Source: Pseudomonas fulva
GTDB lineage: Bacteria; Pseudomonadota; Gammaproteobacteria; Pseudomonadales; Pseudomonadaceae
Reading direction: 5' to 3'
Length of the DNA stretch: 64,000 nt
Assembly: GCF_015680705.1 (NCBI RefSeq)
Contig: NZ_JADNYP010000003.1
Span: forward strand, 124,001 to 188,000
Every line of letters starts with the position of its first letter. Position 1 is the first letter of the stretch. Positions 31,283 through 39,352 of this stretch are shown piece after piece. The translations under genes were made by a program, and so were the position numbers. Under the pieces are notes generated by a model that saw only the letters and a list, made by a program, of their open reading frames with translations, was not told the DNA's origin and searched no databases.

Positions 31283-33280
31283 ATGCCCAGCCGTCGTGAG
31301 CGTGCGAACGCTATTCGTGCACTCAGCATGGATGCCGTGCAAAAGGCCAACAGCGGCCACCCAGGTGCCCCCATGGGCATGGCGGATATCGCCGAGGTGC
31401 TGTGGCGCGATTATCTGAAGCACAACCCGAGCAACCCCCAGTTCGCCGATCGCGACCGCTTCGTGCTATCCAATGGCCACGGCTCGATGCTCATCTATTC
31501 GCTGCTGCACCTGACCGGCTACGATCTGTCGATCGACGATCTCAAGGGCTTCCGTCAGCTGCACAGCCGTACCCCGGGCCACCCCGAGTATGGCTATACC
31601 CCAGGCGTCGAGACCACTACCGGGCCTCTTGGCCAGGGCATCGCCAATGCCGTCGGCTTCGCCATCGCCGAGAAGGTGCTGGCCGGGCAGTTCAACCGTG
31701 AAGGCCACACCATCGTCGACCACAACACCTACGTGTTCCTTGGCGACGGCTGCATGATGGAGGGTATCTCCCACGAGGTCGCCTCGCTGGCCGGCACCCT
31801 GGGCCTGAACAAGCTGATCGCCTTCTACGACGACAACGGCATCTCCATCGACGGCGAAGTCGAAGGCTGGTTCACCGACGACACGCCCAAGCGTTTCGAG
31901 TCCTATGACTGGCAGGTGATCCGCAACGTCAACGGCCACGATGCCGAAGAGATCAAGACGGCCATCGAAACCGCACGCAAGAGCGATCGCCCGACCCTGA
32001 TCTGCTGCAAGACCATCATCGGTTTCGGTTCGCCCAACAAGCAAGGCAAGGAAGACTGCCACGGCGCTCCGCTGGGCAACGACGAGATTGCCCTGGCGCG
32101 CCAGGAGCTGGGCTGGAACCACGGCCCGTTCGAAATCCCCGCCGACATCTATGCCGAATGGGATGCCAAGGCTGCCGGCGCCCGGCTCGAGGCCGAATGG
32201 AAGCAGCGTTTCGATGCCTATGCCAAGGCCTACCCCGAGCTGGCCGCCGAGTTCAAGCGTCGCCTGGCTGGCGAGCTGCCTGCCGATTTCGCCGAGAAAG
32301 CCCAGGCCTATGTCGCCGAGGTGGCGGCCAAGGGCGAGACGATCGCCAGCCGCAAGGCCAGCCAGAACAGCCTGAACGCCTTCGGTCCGCTGCTGCCGGA
32401 GCTGCTTGGCGGTTCCGCCGACCTGGCCGGCTCCAACCTGACCTTGTGGAAAGGTTGCAAGGGCGTGAAGAGCGATGACGCCAGCGGCAACTACCTGTTC
32501 TACGGCGTGCGCGAGTTCGGCATGACCGCGATCATGAACGGCGTGGCCCTGCATGGCGGCCTGGTGCCCTATGGCGCGACCTTCCTGATGTTCATGGAAT
32601 ATGCGCGCAACGCGGTGCGCATGTCCGCACTGATGAAGCAGCGGGTGATCCATGTCTATACCCACGACTCCATCGGCCTGGGCGAGGATGGTCCGACCCA
32701 CCAGCCGATCGAGCAGTTGACCAGCCTGCGCAGCACGCCGAACCTGGACACCTGGCGTCCGGCCGATGCGGTCGAGTCGGCGGCGTGCTGGGCCTATGCC
32801 TTGCAGCGCAACGATGGGCCTTCGGCGCTGGTCTTCTCGCGTCAGAACCTGCAGCACCAGCAGCGCGATGCGGCACAGATCGCCAACATCGGCCGTGGCG
32901 GCTATGTCCTCAAGGACTGCGTGGGCGAGCCCGAGCTGATCCTGATCGCCACCGGTTCCGAGGTGGGCCTGGCCGTGCAGGCGTTCGACAAACTCAGCGA
33001 GCAGGGCCGCAAGGTCCGCGTGGTGTCCATGCCGTGCACCAGCGTCTTCGATGCCCAGGATGCTGCCTACAAGCAGTCCGTGCTGCCGCTGGAAGTCGGT
33101 GCGCGGATCGCCATCGAGGCCGCGCATGCCGACTTCTGGTACAAGTATGTCGGTCTCGAGGGTCGTGTGATCGGCATGACCAGCTACGGCGAGTCGGCGC
33201 CGGCCGCCGCGCTGTTCGAGGCGTTCGGCTTCACCCTGGAAAACATCCTGGGCACCGCCGAGGAACTGCTGGAAGACTGA
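31283..33280 (+). CDS. tktA: Transketolase TktA
   Basis: This 665-residue thiamine-diphosphate enzyme transfers two-carbon units in the pentose phosphate pathway. Motifs include [20 protein letters not shown] at the N-terminus, [15 protein letters not shown], the ThDP-binding stretch [13 protein letters not shown] with the NGIS downstream, the pyrimidine-domain [16 protein letters not shown], and [10 protein letters not shown]. Length and order are those of bacterial transketolase. AGGAG lies 8 bp before the ATG at 31283; upstream in-frame codons are rejected. It heads a run of central-carbon genes (epd, pgk, fba) but is separated from epd by 290 bp. Confidence 0.98.
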   Translation: MPSRRERANAIRALSMDAVQKANSGHPGAPMGMADIAEVLWRDYLKHNPSNPQFADRDRFVLSNGHGSMLIYSLLHLTGYDLSIDDLKGFRQLHSRTPGHPEYGYTPGVETTTGPLGQGIANAVGFAIAEKVLAGQFNREGHTIVDHNTYVFLGDGCMMEGISHEVASLAGTLGLNKLIAFYDDNGISIDGEVEGWFTDDTPKRFESYDWQVIRNVNGHDAEEIKTAIETARKSDRPTLICCKTIIGFGSPNKQGKEDCHGAPLGNDEIALARQELGWNHGPFEIPADIYAEWDAKAAGARLEAEWKQRFDAYAKAYPELAAEFKRRLAGELPADFAEKAQAYVAEVAAKGETIASRKASQNSLNAFGPLLPELLGGSADLAGSNLTLWKGCKGVKSDDASGNYLFYGVREFGMTAIMNGVALHGGLVPYGATFLMFMEYARNAVRMSALMKQRVIHVYTHDSIGLGEDGPTHQPIEQLTSLRSTPNLDTWRPADAVESAACWAYALQRNDGPSALVFSRQNLQHQQRDAAQIANIGRGGYVLKDCVGEPELILIATGSEVGLAVQAFDKLSEQGRKVRVVSMPCTSVFDAQDAAYKQSVLPLEVGARIAIEAAHADFWYKYVGLEGRVIGMTSYGESAPAAALFEAFGFTLENILGTAEELLED

Positions 33281-33570
33281 TGTAGAGGTCCGGGGGCAAT
33301 GATGCCCCCTTCGATCGCAGGCCAGGCCTCGCGCCGGCGTCCCGGAATGTCCAGGGCCTGTACTCGCGCGGTCGCGAGGCGAGTCGCAAGGCCGAGCCTT
33401 CGTTCCTGAAGTGGCCGTGCATCGTTTTCCGATGCATGGCTGCCGTGGGCGCGCTGGCTCGGTGGCGCGACATGTGCGCGACCGAGGGTACGAGCCCTGG
33501 GCACTCTGCTGGCGCAGCCCCGTGCAGGCCCGCGACAGTCGTATGAACGCTACTGCCACGTGAGTACCTC
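33281..33570 (+). promoter_or_regulatory. tktA-epd intergenic region with hairpins
   Basis: This 290-bp gap contains no gene. It starts with a 7-bp GC hairpin at 33292-33309 (GGGGGCA paired with TGCCCCC, then TTC) that may terminate tktA. A second perfect stem is at 33418-33436 (TGCATCG paired with CGATGCA). An epd promoter probably lies here but no clear hexamers were found. Confidence 0.45.
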
Positions 33571-34638
33571 ATGCCCCATTCGCGTCCTTTCAAGGTTGCC
33601 CTCAACGGTTATGGCCGCATCGGCCGCTGCGTCTTGCGTGCATTGCTGGAGCGGGGCGCCGGGACCGATCTCGAGATCGTCGCGCTGAACGACCTGGCCG
33701 ACCTGGCCAGCCTGGAATACCTGACGCGTTTCGACTCCACCCACGGTCGCTTTCCCGGTGAGGTGAAGGTCGATGGCGGCTGCCTGTACATCAATGGTGA
33801 CTGTGTCCAGGTCATGCGCAGCGCCGCGCCCGAGGACATCGCCTGGGCCGACCTGGATATCGACCTGGTGCTGGAATGCTCGGGCGTCCATCACACGCGT
33901 GCCGACGGCCAGCGCTTCCTGGACGCCGGCGCCCCGCGGGTGCTGTTCTCGCAGCCGATGGCCAGCGAGGCAGACGTCGACGCCACGGTGGTCTATGGTA
34001 TCAATCACCAGACGCTGACCGGCAGCGAACGCCTGGTGTCGAACGCATCCTGCACCACCAACTGTGGCGTGCCGCTGTTGCGCGTGCTGGACGACGCCTT
34101 TGGCATCGAATACGTGTCGATCACCACCATCCATTCGGCGATGAACGACCAGCCGGTCATCGACGCCTATCACCATGAGGATTTGCGACGTACGCGTTCG
34201 GCCTTCCAGTCGGTGATCCCGGTATCCACCGGGCTGGCCCGGGGCATCGAGCGTCTGCTGCCGGAACTTGCCGGGCGAATCCAGGCCAAAGCGGTACGCG
34301 TGCCGACGGTCAATGTATCGTGCCTGGACATCACCTTGCAGACCGCCCGCGCGACTTCGACTGCCGAGGTCAACCGCGTGTTGCGCGACGCCGCCCTGGG
34401 CGGTCCGCTGCATGGACTGCTGGCCTATACCGAGTTGCCGCACGCCAGTTGTGATTTCAACCATGATCCCCATTCGGCCATCGTCGATGCCAGCCAGACC
34501 CGGGTCTCGGGCCCGCGACTGGTCAATCTGCTCGCCTGGTTCGACAACGAATGGGGTTTCGCCAATCGCATGCTCGACGTCGCAGGCCATTACCTGCAGG
34601 CCGTCGAGCGAACCCGTACCACCTGCAAACAGCCCTGA
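33571..34638 (+). CDS. epd: D-erythrose-4-phosphate dehydrogenase Epd
   Basis: This 355-residue GAPDH-superfamily enzyme oxidises erythrose-4-phosphate to 4-phosphoerythronate, the first step of DXP-dependent pyridoxal phosphate synthesis. The NAD-binding GYGRIGRCVLRAL is at the N-terminus, the catalytic Cys in SNASCTTNCGVPLL, and the Epd-like TTIHSAMNDQPVIDAYHHED follows; the gene is usually found between tktA and pgk, as here. GAPDH itself is less likely because of this context and those signatures. It is followed 12 bp later by pgk, so they are one operon. Confidence 0.95.
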   Translation: MPHSRPFKVALNGYGRIGRCVLRALLERGAGTDLEIVALNDLADLASLEYLTRFDSTHGRFPGEVKVDGGCLYINGDCVQVMRSAAPEDIAWADLDIDLVLECSGVHHTRADGQRFLDAGAPRVLFSQPMASEADVDATVVYGINHQTLTGSERLVSNASCTTNCGVPLLRVLDDAFGIEYVSITTIHSAMNDQPVIDAYHHEDLRRTRSAFQSVIPVSTGLARGIERLLPELAGRIQAKAVRVPTVNVSCLDITLQTARATSTAEVNRVLRDAALGGPLHGLLAYTELPHASCDFNHDPHSAIVDASQTRVSGPRLVNLLAWFDNEWGFANRMLDVAGHYLQAVERTRTTCKQP

Positions 34639-34650
34639 AGGACTGCATTC

Positions 34651-35814
34651 ATGACCGTGTTGAAGATGACCGACCTCGACCTGCAAGGGAAGCGCGTACT
34701 GATCCGCGAAGACCTCAACGTCCCAGTGAAGGACGGTGCGGTAGCCAGCGATGCGCGTATCCAGGCTGCGCTGCCGACCATCAGGCTGGCCCTGGAAAAA
34801 GGTGCGGCCGTGATGGTCTGCTCGCACCTGGGCCGTCCGGCCGAGGGTGAGTTTTCCGCCGAGAACAGCCTCAAGCCGGTCGCCGACTATCTGGCCAAGG
34901 CGTTGGGCCGTGAGGTGCCACTGGTCACCGACTACCTCGGGGGTGTCGAGGTCAAGCCCGGTGAGCTGGTGCTGTTCGAGAACGTTCGCTTCAACAAGGG
35001 CGAGAAGAAAAGCACGGACGAGCTGGCGCAGCAATACGCGGCCCTGTGCGACGTCTTCGTGATGGATGCCTTTGGCACCGCTCATCGCGCCGAAGGTTCG
35101 ACCCACGGCGTGGCCCGTTTCGCCAAGGTGGCCGCGGCCGGCCCGCTGCTGGCCGCCGAGCTGGACGCGCTGGGCAAGGCGCTCAAGGCACCGGCCAAGC
35201 CAATGGCGGCGATCGTCGCCGGTTCGAAGGTCTCGACCAAGCTGGACGTGCTCAACAGCCTGAGCCAGGTCTGCGACCTGCTGATCGTCGGGGGCGGCAT
35301 TGCCAACACCTTCCTTGCCGCGGCTGGCCATAAGGTCGGCAAATCGCTGTACGAGCCGGACCTGGTCGAGACTGCCAAGGCCATCGCTGGCAAGGTCAAC
35401 GTGCCGCTGCCGGTGGATGTGGTGGTCGCCAAGGAGTTCGCCGAAAGCGCCGAGGCGACCGTCAAGGCCATCGCCGACGTGGCCGATGACGACATGATCC
35501 TCGATATCGGGCCACAGACCGCCGCCAACTTCGCCCAGCTGCTCAAGTCGTCCAGGACCATCCTGTGGAACGGTCCGGTCGGCGTGTTCGAGTTCGACCA
35601 GTTCGGCAACGGCACTCAGGTCCTGGCCAAGGCGATCGCCGACAGCGAGGCCTTCTCCATCGCCGGTGGCGGCGATACCCTGGCCGCGATCGACAAATAT
35701 GGCGTTGCTTCGGAAATCTCCTACATTTCTACCGGCGGCGGTGCCTTCCTGGAGTTCGTGGAGGGCAAGGTCCTGCCGGCCGTCGAAATCCTGGAACAGC
35801 GGGCCAAGGCCTGA
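34651..35814 (+). CDS. pgk: Phosphoglycerate kinase Pgk
   Basis: This 387-residue glycolytic kinase interconverts 1,3-bisphosphoglycerate and 3-phosphoglycerate. The N-terminal [13 protein letters not shown], the substrate-site [12 protein letters not shown], the hinge [17 protein letters not shown] and the nucleotide-site [15 protein letters not shown] are all present. Length matches gammaproteobacterial Pgk. It lies 12 bp after epd and 31 bp before a small lipoprotein gene, so it is probably in the same transcript. Confidence 0.98.
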   Translation: MTVLKMTDLDLQGKRVLIREDLNVPVKDGAVASDARIQAALPTIRLALEKGAAVMVCSHLGRPAEGEFSAENSLKPVADYLAKALGREVPLVTDYLGGVEVKPGELVLFENVRFNKGEKKSTDELAQQYAALCDVFVMDAFGTAHRAEGSTHGVARFAKVAAAGPLLAAELDALGKALKAPAKPMAAIVAGSKVSTKLDVLNSLSQVCDLLIVGGGIANTFLAAAGHKVGKSLYEPDLVETAKAIAGKVNVPLPVDVVVAKEFAESAEATVKAIADVADDDMILDIGPQTAANFAQLLKSSRTILWNGPVGVFEFDQFGNGTQVLAKAIADSEAFSIAGGGDTLAAIDKYGVASEISYISTGGGAFLEFVEGKVLPAVEILEQRAKA

Positions 35815-35845
35815 CGACGGCACGCCTGGCGGAGGGAGCGGCTTG

Positions 35846-36064
35846 ATGATCGAACGAATGGTTGCGCTGGCCATGCTGGCGTCGCTGGCGGCCTGTTCCG
35901 GCACGCCGGCCCCGCAGGACGAGCCTGTGCAGCCTGCCAAGGGCGGCTGCTACCAGTCGCAGTGGCAGGCGGAAACCGTGCCGGTGATCAACAAGCGCCT
36001 GGGGCCGGCCGGCCTGGAGAAGTACGACGAGGAGCACCAGCAGCGTGCGCAGGGGTGTCCATGA
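35846..36064 (+). CDS. Small lipoprotein of unknown function
   Basis: This 72-residue protein has a lipoprotein signal sequence with lipobox LAAC (Cys at about position 17) and a short mature region with two further cysteines. No family was recognised. GGAGGGAG lies before the ATG at 35846, which is stronger support than for upstream in-frame codons. Its stop overlaps the ATG of a 19-codon reading frame (36061-36120) by ATGA. It sits between pgk and fba; no link to glycolysis is evident. Confidence 0.75.
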   Translation: MIERMVALAMLASLAACSGTPAPQDEPVQPAKGGCYQSQWQAETVPVINKRLGPAGLEKYDEEHQQRAQGCP

Positions 36065-36120
36065 GGCATGACGAGGCAACCTGGCAGGCGTTCGGCGGTC
36101 TGCTGGAGGGCGTGCGATGA
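36061..36120 (+). CDS. 19-codon coupling mini-ORF
   Basis: This 19-residue frame (MRHDEATWQAFGGLLEGVR) starts in an ATGA overlap with the preceding lipoprotein stop and ends in an ATGA overlap with the MliC-like gene. Translating ribosomes could pass through it into the next gene. It may be a coupling device or a chance frame; there is no evidence that the peptide has a function. Confidence 0.35.
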   Translation: MRHDEATWQAFGGLLEGVR

Positions 36121-36443
36121 AGGCGCTCCTGCTCATGCTGGCCCTGGCGGCGCTGGGAGGCTGCGCTGTCTTCGACACCGAGCCCGCGACGCCAGGGCCT
36201 TGGACCCGTTGGGTATGCGACAGCCAGGCCGAGGTGCTATGGCGCTTCGCCGATCCCGAGCAGGGCCGCGTGCAAGTCCGCCTTGGCGGCAGCGAGCGGG
36301 TCTACCAGCTGCGTGCCGAGCCGGGCGCATCGGGCGCCTTGTACAGTGATGGAGTGCTGGCCCTGCATGTCCAGGGCAGCGAAGGGTTGGCCTACTGGGT
36401 CGCAACCAATGATCTGATAGGGCGGGGCTGCAAGGCACCGTGA
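36117..36443 (+). CDS. MliC-like lysozyme-inhibitor lipoprotein
   Basis: This 108-residue lipoprotein has lipobox LGGC (Cys16) and a beta-rich domain of the MliC/PliC type. The markers are a Cys near the start (WVCDS), the loop EPGASGALYSDGVLALHVQG resembling the Ser/Tyr-bearing inhibitor motif, and a terminal Cys (GRGC) that would pair with the first. MliC proteins sit in the outer membrane facing the periplasm and inhibit c-type lysozyme. GGAGG lies before the ATG at 36117. The match is by motif only and the inhibitor loop departs from consensus, so activity is uncertain. Confidence 0.75.
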   Translation: MKALLLMLALAALGGCAVFDTEPATPGPWTRWVCDSQAEVLWRFADPEQGRVQVRLGGSERVYQLRAEPGASGALYSDGVLALHVQGSEGLAYWVATNDLIGRGCKAP

Positions 36444-36449
36444 CTGGCC

Positions 36450-36467
36450 GGGTCGCTGTGGCGACCC
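36450..36467 (+). terminator. Hairpin between the MliC-like gene and fba
   Basis: A perfect 7-bp stem (GGGTCGC paired with GCGACCC) with a TGTG loop starts 6 bp after the stop codon. No U-tract follows, so it may be a partial terminator or a leader structure of fba. Confidence 0.5.
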
Positions 36468-36543
36468 ATACTAACTTGAACTGCAACCGCCTTCGCGGCA
36501 GGCTTGCACGAAAAAACGACGATTGTCGGGAGAGAGATACACA

Positions 36544-37608
36544 ATGGCACTCATTAGCATGCGCCAGATGCTGGACCACGCCGCAGAGTTCGGCTATGGC
36601 GTTCCGGCTTTCAACGTCAACAACCTCGAGCAGATGCGCGCCATCATGGAAGCCGCCGACAAGACCGATTCCCCGGTCATCGTCCAGGCTTCGGCAGGCG
36701 CGCGCAAATATGCTGGCGCACCCTTCCTGCGTCACCTGATCCTGGCGGCGATCGAGGAATTCCCGCACATTCCGGTCTGCATGCATCAGGACCACGGTAC
36801 CAGCCCGGACGTCTGCCAGCGTTCGATCCAGCTGGGCTTCAGCTCGGTGATGATGGACGGCTCGCTCAAGGAAGACGGCAAGACCCCGTCGGACTACGAA
36901 TACAACGTGCGCGTGACCCAGCAGACCGTGGCGTTCGCCCACGCCTGCGGCGTTTCCGTGGAAGGCGAGCTGGGCTGCCTGGGCAGCCTGGAAACCGGCC
37001 AGGCCGGTGAGGAAGACGGCGTCGGCGCCGAAGGTACTCTCGATCACAGCCAGCTGCTGACCGATCCGGAAGAGGCCGCCGATTTCGTCAAGAAAACCCA
37101 GGTCGATGCCCTGGCCATCGCCATCGGTACCAGCCACGGTGCCTACAAGTTCACCAAGCCGCCAACCGGCGACATCCTGGCGATCGATCGCATCAAGGAA
37201 ATCCACAAGCGCATTCCCAACACCCACCTGGTCATGCACGGCTCTTCCTCGGTACCGCAGGAATGGCTGGCGATCATCAACCAGTACGGTGGCGACATCA
37301 AGGAAACCTATGGCGTGCCGGTCGAGGAAATCGTCGAAGGCATCAAGCACGGCGTGCGCAAGGTGAACATCGACACCGACCTGCGCCTGGCGTCCACCGG
37401 TGCCATTCGTCAGTACATGGCCAAGCATCCGAGCGAGTTCGACCCGCGCAAGTTCTTCGCCGAAACCGTGAAAGCCATGCGCGACGTGTGCATCGCCCGC
37501 TACGAAGCGTTCGGCACTGCCGGCAATGCCTCGAAGATCAAGCCGATCTCCCTGGAAGGCATGTTCCAGCGCTACGCCAAAGGCGAGCTGACCGCCAAGG
37601 TCAACTGA
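36544..37608 (+). CDS. fba: Class II fructose-1,6-bisphosphate aldolase
   Basis: This 354-residue zinc aldolase cleaves fructose-1,6-bisphosphate to triose phosphates. Zinc and active-site motifs are [42 protein letters not shown] and [17 protein letters not shown]. This is the Calvin-cycle-like class IIB type common in Pseudomonas. The ATG at 36544 follows GGGAGAGAG. The gene ends at a strong terminator at 37633-37656, closing the epd-pgk-fba block. Confidence 0.98.
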   Translation: MALISMRQMLDHAAEFGYGVPAFNVNNLEQMRAIMEAADKTDSPVIVQASAGARKYAGAPFLRHLILAAIEEFPHIPVCMHQDHGTSPDVCQRSIQLGFSSVMMDGSLKEDGKTPSDYEYNVRVTQQTVAFAHACGVSVEGELGCLGSLETGQAGEEDGVGAEGTLDHSQLLTDPEEAADFVKKTQVDALAIAIGTSHGAYKFTKPPTGDILAIDRIKEIHKRIPNTHLVMHGSSSVPQEWLAIINQYGGDIKETYGVPVEEIVEGIKHGVRKVNIDTDLRLASTGAIRQYMAKHPSEFDPRKFFAETVKAMRDVCIARYEAFGTAGNASKIKPISLEGMFQRYAKGELTAKVN

Positions 37609-37632
37609 TCAGGTACGTCAGGCACGATGAAG

Positions 37633-37656
37633 AACCCGCAGCGATGCGGGTTTTTT
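37633..37656 (+). terminator. fba rho-independent terminator
   Basis: An 8-bp stem (AACCCGCA paired with TGCGGGTT) with a 4-base loop is followed by a run of T residues, 25 bp after the fba stop. This is a typical intrinsic terminator. Confidence 0.9.
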
Positions 37657-37657
37657 C

Positions 37658-37923
37658 ATGCCTGTGGATTTTCTTGCCGCCCAGCAAGCCGGCCGGCAGC
37701 AGTATCGCTTCTATGACGAAGAACTCGATGGTCGTGCGCGCTCGCCGCTGATGCTCGAAGACAGCGTGCGCACGGCCATCGGGCAGCGGGATTTCAGCCT
37801 GGTCTACCAGCTCCAGGTAGCCTTCCCCGATGGCCGCCTGCGGGCTTTCGAGGCATTGCTGCGGTGACACCACCCAGTGCCGGCGATTTTCCCCAGTGCT
37901 ATCCCTGGCCGCAGCGCTGATTG
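37658..37923 (+). pseudogene. Remnant of a GGDEF-EAL cyclic-di-GMP protein
   Basis: The 69-codon frame reads QQAGRQQYRFYDEEL, the usual end of a GGDEF domain, then EDSVRTAIGQRDFSLVYQLQ and GRLRAFEALLR, the start of an EAL domain with the EALLR core. It then hits TGA where Trp is expected, and the following codons read HHP, as in the family's ALLRWHHP. Both the GGDEF body and the rest of the EAL domain are missing. It is a decayed fragment; its ATG directly abuts the fba terminator, so translation is unlikely. Related pseudomonads may keep the full gene here. Confidence 0.75.
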
Positions 37924-37959
37924 ATAAACTGGCGCATCTTCCGGCTACTCGAGCCTGCC

Positions 37960-38460
37960 ATGATCGTACTGCGTTACCTGCAAGCCTATCCGCCGAACCT
38001 GCAAGAGCAGGTGCGGCAACTCATCGCCAATGGGCGCCTGGGCGACTACCTGCGGCAACGCTATCCTGACCGGCACGCGGTGCAGAGCGACAGGGCGCTG
38101 TATGACTATGTGCAGGCAATCAAGCAGTCGAGCCTGCGCAGCGCGCCCAGCCCTGACAAGGTGCTGTTCGACAACCGCCTCGATCTGACCCATCGCGCCC
38201 TGGGCCTGAACACGGCGGTATCGCGTGTCCAGGGCGGCAAGCTCAAGGCCAAGAAGGAAATCCGCATCGCCTCGCTGTTCAAGGAGGCGGCGCCGGAGTT
38301 CCTGCGCATGATCGTCGTGCATGAGCTGGCGCATCTGCGAGAGCGCGAGCACAACAAGGCTTTTTACCAGCTGTGTCAGCACATGGAGCCGGCCTACCAC
38401 CAACTGGAGTTCGACCTGAGGGTCTACCTCACCTGGAAAGAACTGCCCGGCAGCGTCTGA
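37960..38460 (+). CDS. YgjP-like zinc metallopeptidase domain protein
   Basis: This 166-residue protein contains the zinc site VVHELAHLREREHNKAFY (HExxH plus a downstream His) and ends with CQHMEPAYHQLEFDLRVYL, as in the YgjP/DUF45 family. Substrates are unknown in most bacteria. The ATG at 37960 gives a start consistent with the alignable N-terminus; an earlier TTG has no support. It is followed 10 bp later by a small HTH gene, so the two may form an operon. Confidence 0.88.
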   Translation: MIVLRYLQAYPPNLQEQVRQLIANGRLGDYLRQRYPDRHAVQSDRALYDYVQAIKQSSLRSAPSPDKVLFDNRLDLTHRALGLNTAVSRVQGGKLKAKKEIRIASLFKEAAPEFLRMIVVHELAHLREREHNKAFYQLCQHMEPAYHQLEFDLRVYLTWKELPGSV

Positions 38461-38470
38461 GGAGTACGCC

Positions 38471-38773
38471 ATGACCACCGTTGCAAGCAAGACCCGCAGC
38501 AGCTTCTACCGACGTCTGTACGTGGCCTGGCTGATCGACAGCCAGGCTGCCGCCAGCGTGCCGGCCCTGATGGAGGCGACCGGCATGCCCCGGCGCACCG
38601 CCCAGGACACCATCGCCGCGCTGGCCGAGCTGGATATCGTCTGCGAGTTCGAGCAGCAGGCCGGTGCGCGCAACCATGCCGGGCACTATCGCATTCGCGA
38701 CTGGGGGGCGATCGACAAGGCCTGGGTGGGTCGTCACCTGCGGCAGATCCGCCAGGTACTGGGCTATCCGTGA
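38471..38773 (+). CDS. Small winged-helix DNA-binding protein
   Basis: This 100-residue protein contains a helix-turn-helix (ASVPALMEATGMPRRTAQDT, then IAALAELDIVCEFE) and a short wing, resembling the YfeC-type or MarR-like winged-helix proteins. The target is unknown. It lies 10 bp after the YgjP-like gene with GGAG before the ATG, and converges on elaA. Confidence 0.8.
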   Translation: MTTVASKTRSSFYRRLYVAWLIDSQAAASVPALMEATGMPRRTAQDTIAALAELDIVCEFEQQAGARNHAGHYRIRDWGAIDKAWVGRHLRQIRQVLGYP

Positions 38774-38798
38774 ACCTGTCTGGCCCGATGGCGGCGGC

Positions 38799-39251
38799 TC
38801 AAGCCTTGCGCATGCCGATATGGGGGATCCCGTCCTCGACGTAGGCCTCGCTTGCCACCTCGAAGCCATGACGGGCATAGAAGGCTTGCAGATGGGCCTG
38901 GGCTGACAGATAGACCGGCGTTTGCGGCCAGCAGCGCGAAGCGAATTCCAGGCCCTTGCGCAGCAATTGGTCACCCAGGCCCTGGCCACGCGCCGAGGCG
39001 GCGATCACCACCCGGCCGATCACCACGTCGCCGCCTTGTGATTGCGGATCGAGCAGACGCAGGTAGGCAACCAGTTGGTCATCCTGCCAGGCCATGAGAT
39101 GGCAGGTATCGCCCGCCAGATCCTGGCCATCGACCTCTTGATAGGCACAGCGCTGTTCCACGACGAAGACTTCGGTACGTAGTTGCAAGATGGCGTGCAG
39201 CTGTTGCTTGCCAAGGTCGGTGTGATGCTTGCAGATCCAGTCGAGAGACAT
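38799..39251 (-). CDS. elaA: GNAT-family acetyltransferase ElaA
   Basis: This 150-residue single GNAT domain closely follows E. coli ElaA: LHAILQLRTEVFVVEQRCAY, GDTCHLMAW, the acetyl-CoA loop RVVIAASARGQGLGDQLL, and VYLSAQAHLQAFYARHGF with EDGIPHIGM at the end. It transfers an acetyl group to an unknown acceptor. It is separated from the FUSC gene by 101 bp on the same strand and converges with the HTH gene. Confidence 0.93.
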   Translation of the reverse strand: MSLDWICKHHTDLGKQQLHAILQLRTEVFVVEQRCAYQEVDGQDLAGDTCHLMAWQDDQLVAYLRLLDPQSQGGDVVIGRVVIAASARGQGLGDQLLRKGLEFASRCWPQTPVYLSAQAHLQAFYARHGFEVASEAYVEDGIPHIGMRKA

Positions 39252-39352
39252 CGGGTGGCTCCTTGAGTAGGACGACCATCATCGCAAACCAGGCGTCTGC
39301 CAGCGAGCCCCGCCTCGATCTGACAGGGGACGTGGGGCTTGCCGGCCGGCAG

